A stretch of 64,000 nucleotides of DNA from Leifsonia sp. ku-ls (GTDB taxonomy: Bacteria > Actinomycetota > Actinomycetes > Actinomycetales > Microbacteriaceae): positions 372,001 to 436,000 of the forward strand of contig QKXI01000001.1 of assembly GCA_003367665.1 (NCBI GenBank). Reading direction: 5' to 3'. Under the pieces are notes generated by a model. It searched no databases and was not told the DNA's origin. It was given only the letters and a program-made list of their open reading frames with translations. The translations under genes were made by a program, and so were the position numbers. This document shows positions 44,414-52,316 of the stretch, one piece after another; the first letter of the stretch is position 1, and each line of letters starts with the position of its first letter.

Positions 44414-44539
44414 GCTGCCTCCGCTCGCTGCCCGGACGGGCTACCGCGAGCGTATTGGCGATCCGGCCGTCGGGGCTATCTTTTCGCGGCGGTCGGGCGA
44501 AGACTGGAACGGACCGGCGCCCAACCGAGGAGGTAGCGC

Positions 44540-44905
44540 ATGGGAACCCTGACCTACGACACGATCGTCATCCAGTTCGAGGACCGGCTGCTCGCCCACC
44601 TGCAGATCGTCATCGTCAACAAGCTGCGACGGCGGGAGTCGTTCGCGATGTCGTGGCGGGACTCGACCGAGGTCGGCGATGGGCGAAGCACCATCTGGCT
44701 GGACCCGAGCATTCCCATCTACTTCAAGTTCGACGGCTCCCGGGTCCCGGCGATCAACAAGGAGTGGGTGGACCGGCTGGCCGAGTCGGCGAGCAGCTCG
44801 CAGGGTCTCGTCGTCACGGGCGAGGACGGCGGGCTCGACGAGCGGCCCGGCCGGCTCGGGCCGGTGACCGGGTCGATGCCCGCGATGGTCCCCCGGGGAC
44901 TGTGA
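44540..44905 (+). CDS. Conserved small actinobacterial protein (DUF7882-like)
   Basis: 121 aa, soluble. It has a strongly conserved-looking N-terminus GTLTYDTIVIQFEDRLLAHL followed by VIVNKLRRRESFAMSW and WLDPSIPIYFKFDG. Homologues in Microbacteriaceae are often mislabelled as ATP-dependent DNA ligase; no ligase motif (K-x-D-G) is present. GGAGG precedes the ATG. Function unknown. It converges with the next gene, 4 nt apart. Confidence 0.72.
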   Translation: MGTLTYDTIVIQFEDRLLAHLQIVIVNKLRRRESFAMSWRDSTEVGDGRSTIWLDPSIPIYFKFDGSRVPAINKEWVDRLAESASSSQGLVVTGEDGGLDERPGRLGPVTGSMPAMVPRGL

Positions 44906-44909
44906 CCGA

Positions 44910-45251
44910 TCAGGCCAGGTCGTCGAACGAGTCCGATCGGTCCTGGCCGCCGTCGGCCGGCTCCGCGGCGGGCTTGTGCGGCGCCAGCAGGGCTGTCCTC
45001 TCGCTGAGCTCTCGCACCAGCGCGGCGTCCTCGATCTCGCCCCCGTCCAGGTCGACCGGTTCGCTGACGATCTGGCTGGCCGGGCCGACGAGCACCTCGA
45101 TCCTGTCCCGCTCGCCCTGGAGGGTCCGGCCCGGGACGAAGATCGTGTCCGCGATGCCGTGCCGGGCGAGCGCACGGGCGTACTCCATCAGGGCTTCCGC
45201 CAGCGCGTCCCCGGTGTAGAACGCCGTCCCCGCATACACGATCCGTCGCAT
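44910..45251 (-). CDS. Hypothetical protein, 113 aa
   Basis: An alpha/beta-looking protein: RRIVYAGTAFYTGDALAEAL, then YARALARHGIADTIFVPG, then RIEVLVGPASQIVSEPVD, with an acidic, disordered C-terminus. No family recognised. ATG 45251 is very close to its GGAGG; a GTG 9 nt further in (R-R-I-V) has better spacing. Divergent from hisN with a 61-bp gap. Confidence 0.6.
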   Translation of the reverse strand: MRRIVYAGTAFYTGDALAEALMEYARALARHGIADTIFVPGRTLQGERDRIEVLVGPASQIVSEPVDLDGGEIEDAALVRELSERTALLAPHKPAAEPADGGQDRSDSFDDLA

Positions 45252-45299
45252 GCCTCCACAGGTACGCCCCGCCCCTGGGGCTGCCAACCCCTGCCCCGC

Positions 45300-45305
45300 T
45301 AGGCT
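45300..45305 (+). promoter_or_regulatory. -10 of a leaderless hisN transcript (TAGGCT)
   Basis: TAGGCT ends 7 nt before the GTG at 45313, and no ribosome site is present. The same hexamer precedes the ABC ATPase gene 850 bp further on. Confidence 0.6.
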
Positions 45306-45312
45306 CGACGCT

Positions 45313-46131
45313 GTGACGAACACCGCCGACCCCCGCCCGCTCGACGGCGACCTCGCGCTCGCCCTCCGCCTGGCCGACACGGCCGACGCGATCTCGCTCC
45401 GCCGGTTCCGCGACCGCGACCTGCACGTCGAGACCAAGCCCGACCGCTCCCCCGTCACCGAGGCCGACCTCGCCGTGGAGCGCGCCCTGCGCGACGCGAT
45501 CGCGGCCGAGCGCCCGGGCGACGGCATCCTGGGCGAGGAGTACGGGACCGAGGGCGACACGGCGCGGCAGTGGATCGTCGACCCGATCGACGGGACCGCG
45601 AACTACCTGCGCGGCGTGCCCGTGTGGGGCACCCTCATCGCCCTGGCGGTCGACGGCGCGCCCCGCGTCGGGGTCGTCAGCTCCCCCGCGCTCGGTCGCC
45701 GCTGGTGGGCGACCACGGGCGGAGGCGCCTGGACCACCGACGCACCCGGCGCCCAGCCGCGCCCGCTGCGCGTCTCCGGCGTCGCCGACCTCGAGCACGC
45801 CTCGCTCAGCTTCCAGAGCATCGCGCAGTGGGATCAGGCCGGTTACCTCGACCGGCTGGTCGACCTCACCCGTCGCGTCTGGCGCGACCGGGCCTACGGC
45901 GACATGTGGTCGTACATGCTGCTGGCCGAGGGCGTGCTGGACGCGGTGGCCGAGTTCGACGTGAAGACCTACGATCTGGCCGCGCTCATCCCGATCGTGG
46001 AGGAGGCCGGCGGCACCTTCACCTCGGTCGACGGGACGCCGGGGCCGGGCAACGGCTCCTCCCTCGCCTCGAACGGCCTGCTGCACCCGGCGCTGCTCGA
46101 CGCGCTCTCCGGCGGCCCCGCCGTCCGCTAG
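45313..46131 (+). CDS. hisN: Inositol monophosphatase family protein, probable histidinol-phosphatase
   Basis: 272 aa, Mg2+/Li+-sensitive phosphatase fold. Motifs: KPDRSPVTEADLAVERAL, EEYG (metal Glu), WIVDPIDGTANYLRG (the D-P-I-D-G-T metal motif) and C-terminal YDLAALIPIVEEAGG. In actinobacteria this length and the ANYLRGVPVWGTLIAL context fit HisN, which dephosphorylates histidinol phosphate; a plain inositol-1-phosphatase cannot be excluded. GTG start set by the TAGGCT leaderless promoter. Followed 36 nt later by an ABC exporter with its own promoter. Confidence 0.83.
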   Translation: MTNTADPRPLDGDLALALRLADTADAISLRRFRDRDLHVETKPDRSPVTEADLAVERALRDAIAAERPGDGILGEEYGTEGDTARQWIVDPIDGTANYLRGVPVWGTLIALAVDGAPRVGVVSSPALGRRWWATTGGGAWTTDAPGAQPRPLRVSGVADLEHASLSFQSIAQWDQAGYLDRLVDLTRRVWRDRAYGDMWSYMLLAEGVLDAVAEFDVKTYDLAALIPIVEEAGGTFTSVDGTPGPGNGSSLASNGLLHPALLDALSGGPAVR

Positions 46132-46155
46132 CCGCGCGGTCCGACGGCGACCCCC

Positions 46156-46161
46156 TAGGCT
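46156..46161 (+). promoter_or_regulatory. -10 of a leaderless natA-like transcript (TAGGCT)
   Basis: TAGGCT followed by GGCCGG and the GTG at 46168. This fixes the start and separates the ABC operon from hisN. Confidence 0.58.
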
Positions 46162-46167
46162 GGCCGG

Positions 46168-47112
46168 GTGAGCGCACCGACACCAACGACGACGACAACG
46201 ACGGAGCCGCTGGTCCACATCGCGAACTTCCGCATGGACTTCGGCCGCACCACCGTGATCCGCGACCTGTCCTTCGACATCCGGCGCGGCGAGACCTTCG
46301 GCTTCCTCGGCAGCAACGGCTCGGGCAAGACGACGACCATCCGCGCCCTGCTCGGCATCTACCAGCCGACCGCGGGCGTGCTGCACATCGACGGCCGCCC
46401 GTTCAGCCCGGAGGCCGGCGAGCGGCTCGGCTACCTGCCGGAGGAGCGCGGGCTGTACAAGAAGGAGTCCGTGATCGACGTCATGGTCTACTTCGGTCGG
46501 CTGAAGGGCCTCGGCGCCGAGCAGGCGCGTCGCTGGTCGCGGGCGTACCTGGAACGGGTCGGCATCGGCGACAAGGAGAAGGTGCGCCTCGACAAGCTCT
46601 CCGGCGGTCAGCAGCAGAAGGTGCAGCTGGGCGTCACGATCATGAACGACCCGGAGCTGCTCATCCTCGACGAGCCGACGAAGGGCTTCGACCCGGTCAA
46701 CCGGCGCCTGCTCATGGACATCATCGACGACCAGAAGCGCGCCGGCTCCACGGTCATGATGGTGACCCACCAGATGGAGGAGGTGGAGCGCCTCTGCGAC
46801 CGCGTCATCCTGCTGAAGGACGGCGCGGCGCGCGCCTACGGCACCGTCGAGGAGGTGCAGGACCAGTTCGGCGGCACGATCCTCCACGTCGAGCACGCCG
46901 GCGGCGCCCTCCCGGACTCCCCCGCGTACCGCGTGCTGTCGGACGAGGACGGGCACGCGCAGCTGGAGGCGCGCGACGGCGTCGAGCCCGCCGCCATCCT
47001 GCGGGAGCTCGTCGACGCGGGCGTCCGCATCTCCCGCTTCGCCCCCACGCGCAAGTCGCTCGACGACATCTTCGTCGAGGTCTACGGCGCCGAGAGCCGG
47101 GAGGAGGACTGA
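46168..47112 (+). CDS. ABC transporter ATP-binding protein (NatA type)
   Basis: 314 aa. A complete nucleotide-binding domain: Walker A GSNGSGKTT, Q-loop LGYLPEERGLYKKESV, signature LSGGQQQKVQLG, Walker B LLILDEPTKGFDP, and H-loop VTHQMEEVERLCD. The C-terminal 80 residues (LHVEHAGG to DDIFVEVYG) are the accessory domain of DrrA/NatA-like exporters. The Thr-rich start suits the leaderless promoter. It pairs with the permease that begins 2 nt downstream; together they resemble NatAB Na+ or drug/antibiotic exporters. Confidence 0.92.
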   Translation: MSAPTPTTTTTTEPLVHIANFRMDFGRTTVIRDLSFDIRRGETFGFLGSNGSGKTTTIRALLGIYQPTAGVLHIDGRPFSPEAGERLGYLPEERGLYKKESVIDVMVYFGRLKGLGAEQARRWSRAYLERVGIGDKEKVRLDKLSGGQQQKVQLGVTIMNDPELLILDEPTKGFDPVNRRLLMDIIDDQKRAGSTVMMVTHQMEEVERLCDRVILLKDGAARAYGTVEEVQDQFGGTILHVEHAGGALPDSPAYRVLSDEDGHAQLEARDGVEPAAILRELVDAGVRISRFAPTRKSLDDIFVEVYGAESREED

Positions 47113-47114
47113 GC

Positions 47115-48368
47115 ATGGCACGCCACAACCTGAGGACCGTCATCGCGTTCGAGTTCCGTCGCACCGTCACGAAGCGACGGTTCTGGGCGATCACGCTCAT
47201 CCTCCCGATCCTCGTGTTCGGGCTGGGCGGTCTCATCATCGCCTCCAACGTGTCCACGGCGAACACCGCCGACGAGCAGAAGAACGCGCGCTTCGAGTTC
47301 CTGTACTCCGACGCCTCCGGCCTGGTGGACGCGGGCATCGCCAAGCAGTTCGGCGGCACCGAGATCGCGTCGGAGGCGGAGGGCGTCGAGGAGGTGCAGA
47401 TCGGCGGCACGCCGGCCTTCTTCTCCTACCCGGCCGACCCCGCGAAGCAGACCGTCAAGGTGTACGGCGAGGACGCCGGGGTCTTCCAGAACAGCAAGTA
47501 CTCGGCCGTCGCCCAATCGCTGCTGGCGGCGAGCGTGGAGAAGAAGGTGGGGAACCCGACCGACGTCGCGGTGCTGCGGGGCGAGGTCGAGACCTCGACC
47601 ACCACCTTCAAGGACGGGAAGGTCGCGCCCGGGTTCGAGGCCATCCTGCCGGCCCTGGTGTTCCTGGCCGCGTTCTTCATCGTGATCGTGTTCCTCGGCA
47701 ACCAGATGCTCAACTCCACGCTGGAGGAGAAGGAGAACCGCGTCACGGAGATGATCCTGACGACGATCAACCCGACGAACCTGCTGATCGGGAAGGTGAT
47801 CTCGCTGTTCGCGATCGGGATCATCCAGTTGGCGGTCTTCGCGCTGCCGATGCTGGTCGGATTCCTGTTCTTCCGCGACCAGCTGCAGCTGCCGAACCTC
47901 GACCTCAGCGGCCTCGTGTTCGACCCGCAGAAGATGATCGTCGGCGCGCTCATCCTGATCGGCGGGTTCGCGCTGTTCACCGGCACGCTCGTCGCCGTCG
48001 GCGCGGTGATGCCGACCGCGAAGGACGCCGCGCCGGTGTTCTCGGTCGTCATCTTCGCCGTCGTCATCCCGCTGTACGCCTCCGGCTTCGCGATCAGCTC
48101 CCCGCAGGCGCCGATCGTCCAGCTGCTCGCCTACTTCCCGTACACCGCCCCGATCACGGCGCTCATCCTGAACGCGTTCGGCTCGCTGCCGCTGTGGCAG
48201 GCGATCATCATCATCGCCGAGCTGTTCGTGCTGTCCGTGATCGTGCTCCGCATCGCGGTGCGGCTGTTCCGCTACGGGTCGATCGAGTACACCAGCAAGG
48301 TGCGCATCCGGGACGTGCTCGGCCGCCGACCGGAACGCCCCGAGCCGACGCGGCGGGCGGGCGCCTGA
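47115..48368 (+). CDS. ABC-2 type permease (NatB type)
   Basis: 417 aa, ABC2_membrane_3 fold. One N-terminal TM (RFWAITLILPILVFGLGGLI), a large outer loop of about 150 residues, then five TMs containing FLGNQMLNSTLEEKENRVTE, then MILTTINPTNLLIGKVISLF, the hallmark E-K-E-x-R coupling segment. A 4-nt-scale coupling to the ATPase gene indicates one exporter. The stop overlaps the next start. Substrate unknown (Na+, lipids or drugs are possible). Confidence 0.9.
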   Translation: MARHNLRTVIAFEFRRTVTKRRFWAITLILPILVFGLGGLIIASNVSTANTADEQKNARFEFLYSDASGLVDAGIAKQFGGTEIASEAEGVEEVQIGGTPAFFSYPADPAKQTVKVYGEDAGVFQNSKYSAVAQSLLAASVEKKVGNPTDVAVLRGEVETSTTTFKDGKVAPGFEAILPALVFLAAFFIVIVFLGNQMLNSTLEEKENRVTEMILTTINPTNLLIGKVISLFAIGIIQLAVFALPMLVGFLFFRDQLQLPNLDLSGLVFDPQKMIVGALILIGGFALFTGTLVAVGAVMPTAKDAAPVFSVVIFAVVIPLYASGFAISSPQAPIVQLLAYFPYTAPITALILNAFGSLPLWQAIIIIAELFVLSVIVLRIAVRLFRYGSIEYTSKVRIRDVLGRRPERPEPTRRAGA

Positions 48369-49348
48369 TGCGCGCGGTCGTCGTCACGCACCCGGGAGGG
48401 CCCGAGGTGCTGTCGCTGGCCGAGCGGCCCGACCCGACGCCCGGCGCGCACGAGCTGCGCATCCGGGTGGCCGCCGCCGGGCTCAACGGGGCCGACCTCA
48501 GCCAGCGCCGCGGCTTCTACCCGTCGCCGGCGGGCGCGCCGGACTGGCCGGGGCTCGAGGTCTCCGGCACCGTCGACGCGGTCGGCACCGGCGTCGACGG
48601 CTGGAGCGTCGGAGACCGTGTGTGCGCCCTGCTGCCGGGTGGAGGCTACGCCGAGCTCGTCACGGTCGACGCCGGGCTGGCGCTGCCCGTGCCGGAGTCG
48701 GTCGACCTGGTGGAGGCCGCCGGGCTGCCCGAGGTGGTGGCGACGGTGTGGTCCAACGTGTTCCGGATCGGGCGGCTCGTCGCCGGCGAGACGCTGCTGG
48801 TGCACGGCGGATCGAGCGGGATCGGCAGCATGGCCATCCAGCTCGGCCGGGCGTTCGGCGCCGACGTGATCGCCACCGCGGGCAGCGCCGACAAGGCCGC
48901 ATTCTGCCGCGAGCTCGGCGCCCAGGCCGCCGTGGACTACCGCACGCAGGACTTCGTGGAGGCCGCTCGCGCCTTCACCGACGGCCGCGGCGTCGACGTC
49001 GTGCTCGACATCGTCGGCGGCTCGTACCTCGCCCGCGACCTGGAGGCGCTCGGCACCGGCGGCCGCATCCTCTCGATCGCCGTGCGCGAGCGGGAGGCGG
49101 CGGCGCTCGACCTGGGGCTGCTCATGCGGAAGCGGGCGAGCATCCACGGCACGACCCTGCGCGCCCGGCCGCTCGCGGAACGCACGGCGGTCATCGCCGG
49201 GGTGCGCGCCGCGGTCTGGCCGCTGCTCGCCGAGGGACGCGTACGCCCGGTCATCGACTCGGTCTTCCCGCTGGAGGACGCGGCGGCCGCGCACCGGCGG
49301 ATGGAGAGCTCGGCGCACCGCGGGAAGATCCTGCTGCGCGTCGGATGA
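48368..49348 (+). CDS. NAD(P)H-quinone oxidoreductase (MDR superfamily, zinc-independent)
   Basis: 326 aa, PIG3/TIGR02824-like. MRAVVVTHPGGPEVLSLAER is the standard N-terminus. The GroES-like domain has GLNGADLSQRRGFYPSP, and the nucleotide domain has LLVHGGSSGIGSMAIQLGRA with the A-x-x-G-x-x-G-type loop. Zinc-binding Cys residues are absent. Its ATG shares a base with the ABC permease stop (TGATG), so it may be in the same operon. Its last 98 bp overlap the convergent DUF2809 gene. Confidence 0.9.
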   Translation: MRAVVVTHPGGPEVLSLAERPDPTPGAHELRIRVAAAGLNGADLSQRRGFYPSPAGAPDWPGLEVSGTVDAVGTGVDGWSVGDRVCALLPGGGYAELVTVDAGLALPVPESVDLVEAAGLPEVVATVWSNVFRIGRLVAGETLLVHGGSSGIGSMAIQLGRAFGADVIATAGSADKAAFCRELGAQAAVDYRTQDFVEAARAFTDGRGVDVVLDIVGGSYLARDLEALGTGGRILSIAVREREAAALDLGLLMRKRASIHGTTLRARPLAERTAVIAGVRAAVWPLLAEGRVRPVIDSVFPLEDAAAAHRRMESSAHRGKILLRVG

Positions 49349-49628
49349 ACGCATCCACGATCGCCGCGGCGACCGCGCCGAGCAGGTAGGCGAGCAGGTC
49401 CGTCCCCTGGAACGTGGTGCCGAGCACGAGCGAGACGACGGGGGCGGCCTCCGCGAGCGCGGCGGGAACACCGGTGAGCTGGAAGAGCTCGAGGGCCGTG
49501 CACAGGGCGGCGGCGACGCCGGCGACCACGACGGGACGCGCCCGCACCGCCACGAGGCCGACGAGGGTGTAGAGCAGCGCCGCGTACAGCGCGTCCCCCG
49601 CGAAGGCGCCGGCCGGTCCGCCGGTCAC
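49251..49628 (-). CDS. DUF2809-like small membrane protein, possibly N-terminally broken
   Basis: 125 aa from the GTG at 49628. TM-rich with GDALYAALLYTLVGLVAVRA, then ALCTALELFQLTGVPA, then LGTTFQGTDLLAYLLGAVAA, as in DUF2809 proteins. In frame upstream, residues RRRWALLCAAALIAPAGLLV encode what should be TM1, but the frame runs back to a TAG without ATG, GTG or TTG; an ATG (49710) with a ribosome site begins MSFALAADG in the other frame and stops after 16 codons. A frameshift is therefore possible. The last 33 codons lie antisense to the 3' end of the quinone oxidoreductase gene. Confidence 0.62.
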   Translation of the reverse strand: MTGGPAGAFAGDALYAALLYTLVGLVAVRARPVVVAGVAAALCTALELFQLTGVPAALAEAAPVVSLVLGTTFQGTDLLAYLLGAVAAAIVDAFIRRAAGSSRGAPSSPSAGARPPRPPAGRPSR

Positions 49629-49789
49629 CCGGGCGACCAGGAGCCCCGCGGGCGCGATCAGCGCGGCGGCGCACAGGAGCGCCCATCGGCGGCGAGCGCG
49701 AAAGACATGCCCCCCACGCTACGGGTGCCCATCGGCTCCCGCGTCCGTCGTGGGGCGCACGACCCTCCACCGGTGGGAGGATCGGAGAC

Positions 49790-50818
49790 ATGACCGACGC
49801 CCTGACCGCCGACGCCCTCACCGACGACGCCTTGTCCGCCCTGCCCAAGGCCGAGCTGCACCTCCACATCGAGGGGACGCTGGAACCCGAGCTGGCGTTC
49901 GAGCTCGCCGCCCGCAACGGGGTCGAGCTGCCGTACGCCGACGTCGCCGAGCTGGCCGCGCAGTACGACTTCGACGACCTGCAGTCCTTCCTCGACCTCT
50001 ACTACGCGACCATGGCGGTGCTGCGCACGCGCGACGACTTCGCCGAGCTGACCCGCCGCTACCTGCGCCGCGCGCACGCCCAGGGCGTTCGCCACGCCGA
50101 GCTGTTCTTCGACCCGCAGGCGCACACCGCGCGCGGCGTCGCCTTCGACGATGTGGTCGACGGGATCGGCGACGCGCTCGACGAGGCCGAACGCGACCTC
50201 GGGATGTCGGGCGGTCTCATCCTGTGCTTCCTCCGCGACCAGCCGGTGGCGTCCGCCGAGGAGGCGTTGACGGCCGGCCTCACCCGCACCGACCGGATCA
50301 TCGGAGTCGGGCTCGACTCCGCCGAGGTCGGCTACCCGCCGTCGCTGTTCGAGGGCGTCTACGCCCGCGCCCGCGCGGCCGGGCTGCACCTCGTGGCGCA
50401 CGCCGGCGAGGAGGGACCGCCCGCGTACGTGTGGGAGGCGCTCGATCTGCTCGAGGTCGAGCGCGTCGACCACGGCATCCGCTCGATCGAGGACGAAGCG
50501 CTCGTGGCCCGGCTGGCGGCGGAGGGCGTCCCGCTCACGGTGTGCCCGCTGTCCAACGTGCGGCTGCAGGCCACGCCCGACCTGCGCGACCACCCGCTGC
50601 TGCGGCTGGACGCGGCCGGCGTGCGCGTCACCGTGAACTCCGACGACCCCGCGTACTTCGGCGGCTACGTCGGCCGGAACTTCGCGGCGGTCCGGGATAC
50701 GCTCGGCGTCACCGCGGACCAGGCCCGCCGGTTCGCCCGCACGTCGATCGAGGCGTCGTTCGCGCCGGACGAGCGCAAGGCGCACCTGCTCGCCGAGCTG
50801 GAGGCGTGGCGGCCGTGA
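49790..50818 (+). CDS. Adenine/adenosine deaminase
   Basis: 342 aa, zinc-dependent ADA/AMP deaminase superfamily TIM barrel. Metal and catalytic motifs: AELHLHIEGTL (H-x-H), LVAHAGEEGPP (His, and Glu proton donor), RVDHGIRS (His) and VNSDDPAYFGGYVGRNF (Asp-Asp). The NSDDPAYFGGY form is typical of the adenine deaminase branch (Aah1-like), whereas adenosine deaminases usually have S/T-L-D/N-T-D-D-P. I favour adenine deaminase. ATG 49790 follows GGAGA. The hydrolase pseudogene starts inside its stop (GTGA). Confidence 0.87.
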   Translation: MTDALTADALTDDALSALPKAELHLHIEGTLEPELAFELAARNGVELPYADVAELAAQYDFDDLQSFLDLYYATMAVLRTRDDFAELTRRYLRRAHAQGVRHAELFFDPQAHTARGVAFDDVVDGIGDALDEAERDLGMSGGLILCFLRDQPVASAEEALTAGLTRTDRIIGVGLDSAEVGYPPSLFEGVYARARAAGLHLVAHAGEEGPPAYVWEALDLLEVERVDHGIRSIEDEALVARLAAEGVPLTVCPLSNVRLQATPDLRDHPLLRLDAAGVRVTVNSDDPAYFGGYVGRNFAAVRDTLGVTADQARRFARTSIEASFAPDERKAHLLAELEAWRP

Positions 50819-51641
50819 GCGACCCGCAGGCCTTCCGCAGCGCCGACGGCCGGGCCGTCCGGTACTTCGACACCGGCGGCGACGCGGCCGCGCCGGTGCT
50901 GATCTGGCACCACGGCACACCCCAGACCGGGGCCCTGATCGCGCCCGTCGCGGCGGAGGCCGCCGCACGGGGCCTGCGCGTGGTCTCGGTGGCACGCCCG
51001 GGATATCCCGGCTCGGATGCGCTGCCCGGGCGCTCGGTCTCCGACGCCGCGTCCGACGTGCTCGCGGTCGCCGACGCACTGGGCGTCGAGCGCTTCGTCA
51101 CCTCGGCGCGTCCGGCGGCGGCCCGCACGCCCTCGCCCTCGCGGCACTGGCGGGCGACCGGGCGACCGCGGTCGTCACGCTCGCGGGTCTCGCGCCCTTC
51201 GACCACTCCCCCGACTGGTTCTCCGGGATGGCCGCGCCGGGCGCACTCCGCGCCGCCCTGGCCGGACGGGACGCGCGCCTCGCCTACGCGGAGACGGCGG
51301 AGTTCGATCCCGAGTCGTTCACCCCGCGCGACCACGAGGCGCTGAAAGGCCCCTGGGGCGCGCTCGGCGCCGACGCGGGCGCCGGCGCCGCGGAGGGGCC
51401 GGCGGGCGAGGCCGACGACGACCTCGCCTATGTCTCGCCCTGGGGCGTCGAGCTCCGGGCGGTGCGCTCGCCCGTGATGCTGGTCCAGGGCGGCGCCGAC
51501 CGGGTCGTCCCGGCGCCGCACGCCGCCGCGATGCTGGAGCGGCTGCCCGACGGCGAGCTGTGGATCCGCCCGCGGGAAGGCCACGTCTCCGTGCTCACCG
51601 CCCTCGGCACCACCCTGGACTGGGCGCTGAGCCGGCCGTGA
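50815..51641 (+). pseudogene. Alpha/beta hydrolase, broken by a one-base frameshift
   Basis: The first part (GTG 50815, overlapping the deaminase stop) reads as a normal alpha/beta hydrolase: VRYFDTGGDAAAPVLIWHHG (oxyanion H-G), then VVSVARPGYPGSD, and ends at ERFVTS. From about 51105 the correct frame shifts. The other frame continues SGGGPHALALAALAGDRATA and then PVMLVQGGADRVVPAPHA and EGHVSVL, with the catalytic Asp and His regions, to 51641. Restoring one G in the run at 51105-51110 would give G-A-S-G-G-G-P-H, the nucleophile elbow. So all parts exist but the gene is split exactly before the catalytic Ser: a recent inactivation or a sequencing error. Confidence 0.85.
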
Positions 51642-51663
51642 CCGGACGCCGGACGCACGTCGG

Positions 51664-52239
51664 TCAGGCGCCGGCCGGCCCGAGCAGCAGGTCGACGAGC
51701 CGTTCGGCGTAGACGGGGTCCGGCGGCGTGCGCGCGAGGGCGCGGAAGACGAGCGCGCCGATGATGGTCTCGGTGACGTCCTCGATCGGGAGGTCCGCGC
51801 GCAGGTCCCCGGCGGCGCGGGCGTCGCGCAGCCGCGGCCCGAACAGCCGCGGGTCGGCGAGGGCCTCGCGCAGGCGGCGGCCGACGTCGACGTTCTCGGT
51901 CGCCGCCGCGATCAGCGAGCGGAACAGTCCCTCGCCGCTCGGGCTCTCGATCACGCCCTCGACCGCCCGCAGCCAGGAGACCAGGTCGGCCCGCAGGTCG
52001 CCGGTGTCCGGAACGGCGAAGCTCTCCGGCAGGAGCATGCCCTCGAGCAGGCAGTCGGCGATCAGGGCGCTCTTGCCGGACCACCAGCGGTACACCGTCT
52101 GCTTTCCGACCCCGGCGCGCGCGGCGATGCCCTCGATGCTGAGGTGGTCGTAGCCGCGCTCGGCGAACAGGGCGGCGGTGGCGTCGAGGATCGCCACGCG
52201 CGCGGCCTCGCTGCGCGGAGCACCCCGTCGTCCGGCCAT
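51664..52239 (-). CDS. TetR family regulator of the second MMPL gene
   Basis: 191 aa. HTH segment: RVAILDATAALFAERGYD, then LSIEGIAARAGVGKQTVYRW, then WSGKSALIADCL. The C-terminal part resembles the TetR_C_11/16 type (YAERLVDLLLG end). It is divergent from an MMPL transporter, with an imperfect inverted repeat over the transporter's -10 region. ATG 52239 with GGGAG just upstream. Confidence 0.92.
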   Translation of the reverse strand: MAGRRGAPRSEAARVAILDATAALFAERGYDHLSIEGIAARAGVGKQTVYRWWSGKSALIADCLLEGMLLPESFAVPDTGDLRADLVSWLRAVEGVIESPSGEGLFRSLIAAATENVDVGRRLREALADPRLFGPRLRDARAAGDLRADLPIEDVTETIIGALVFRALARTPPDPVYAERLVDLLLGPAGA

Positions 52240-52261
52240 GACTCCCAGCCTATCGTCAATT

Positions 52262-52282
52262 TACGAGACGGACCGTTGCGTA
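52262..52282. promoter_or_regulatory. Imperfect 21-bp inverted repeat next to a TATTAT -10
   Basis: Arms 52262-52271 and 52273-52282 match at 8 of 10 positions around a central A (TACG.AGACGG / CCGT..CGTA). The plus-strand -10 TATTAT (52281-52286) touches the right arm, so TetR binding would block the MMPL promoter. The -35 is weak. Confidence 0.6.
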
Positions 52283-52316
52283 TTATGAGTCGACCCACGC
52301 CACACGAAGGGACGTC

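Noticed and set aside
44540-44905. ATP-dependent DNA ligase annotation for the 121-aa protein
   Set aside because: The protein is far too short and has no K-x-D-G motif; the label seems to be inherited by homology.
46168-48368. Bacteriocin or lantibiotic immunity exporter
   Set aside because: No precursor peptide or modification gene is nearby; NatAB-like features are generic.
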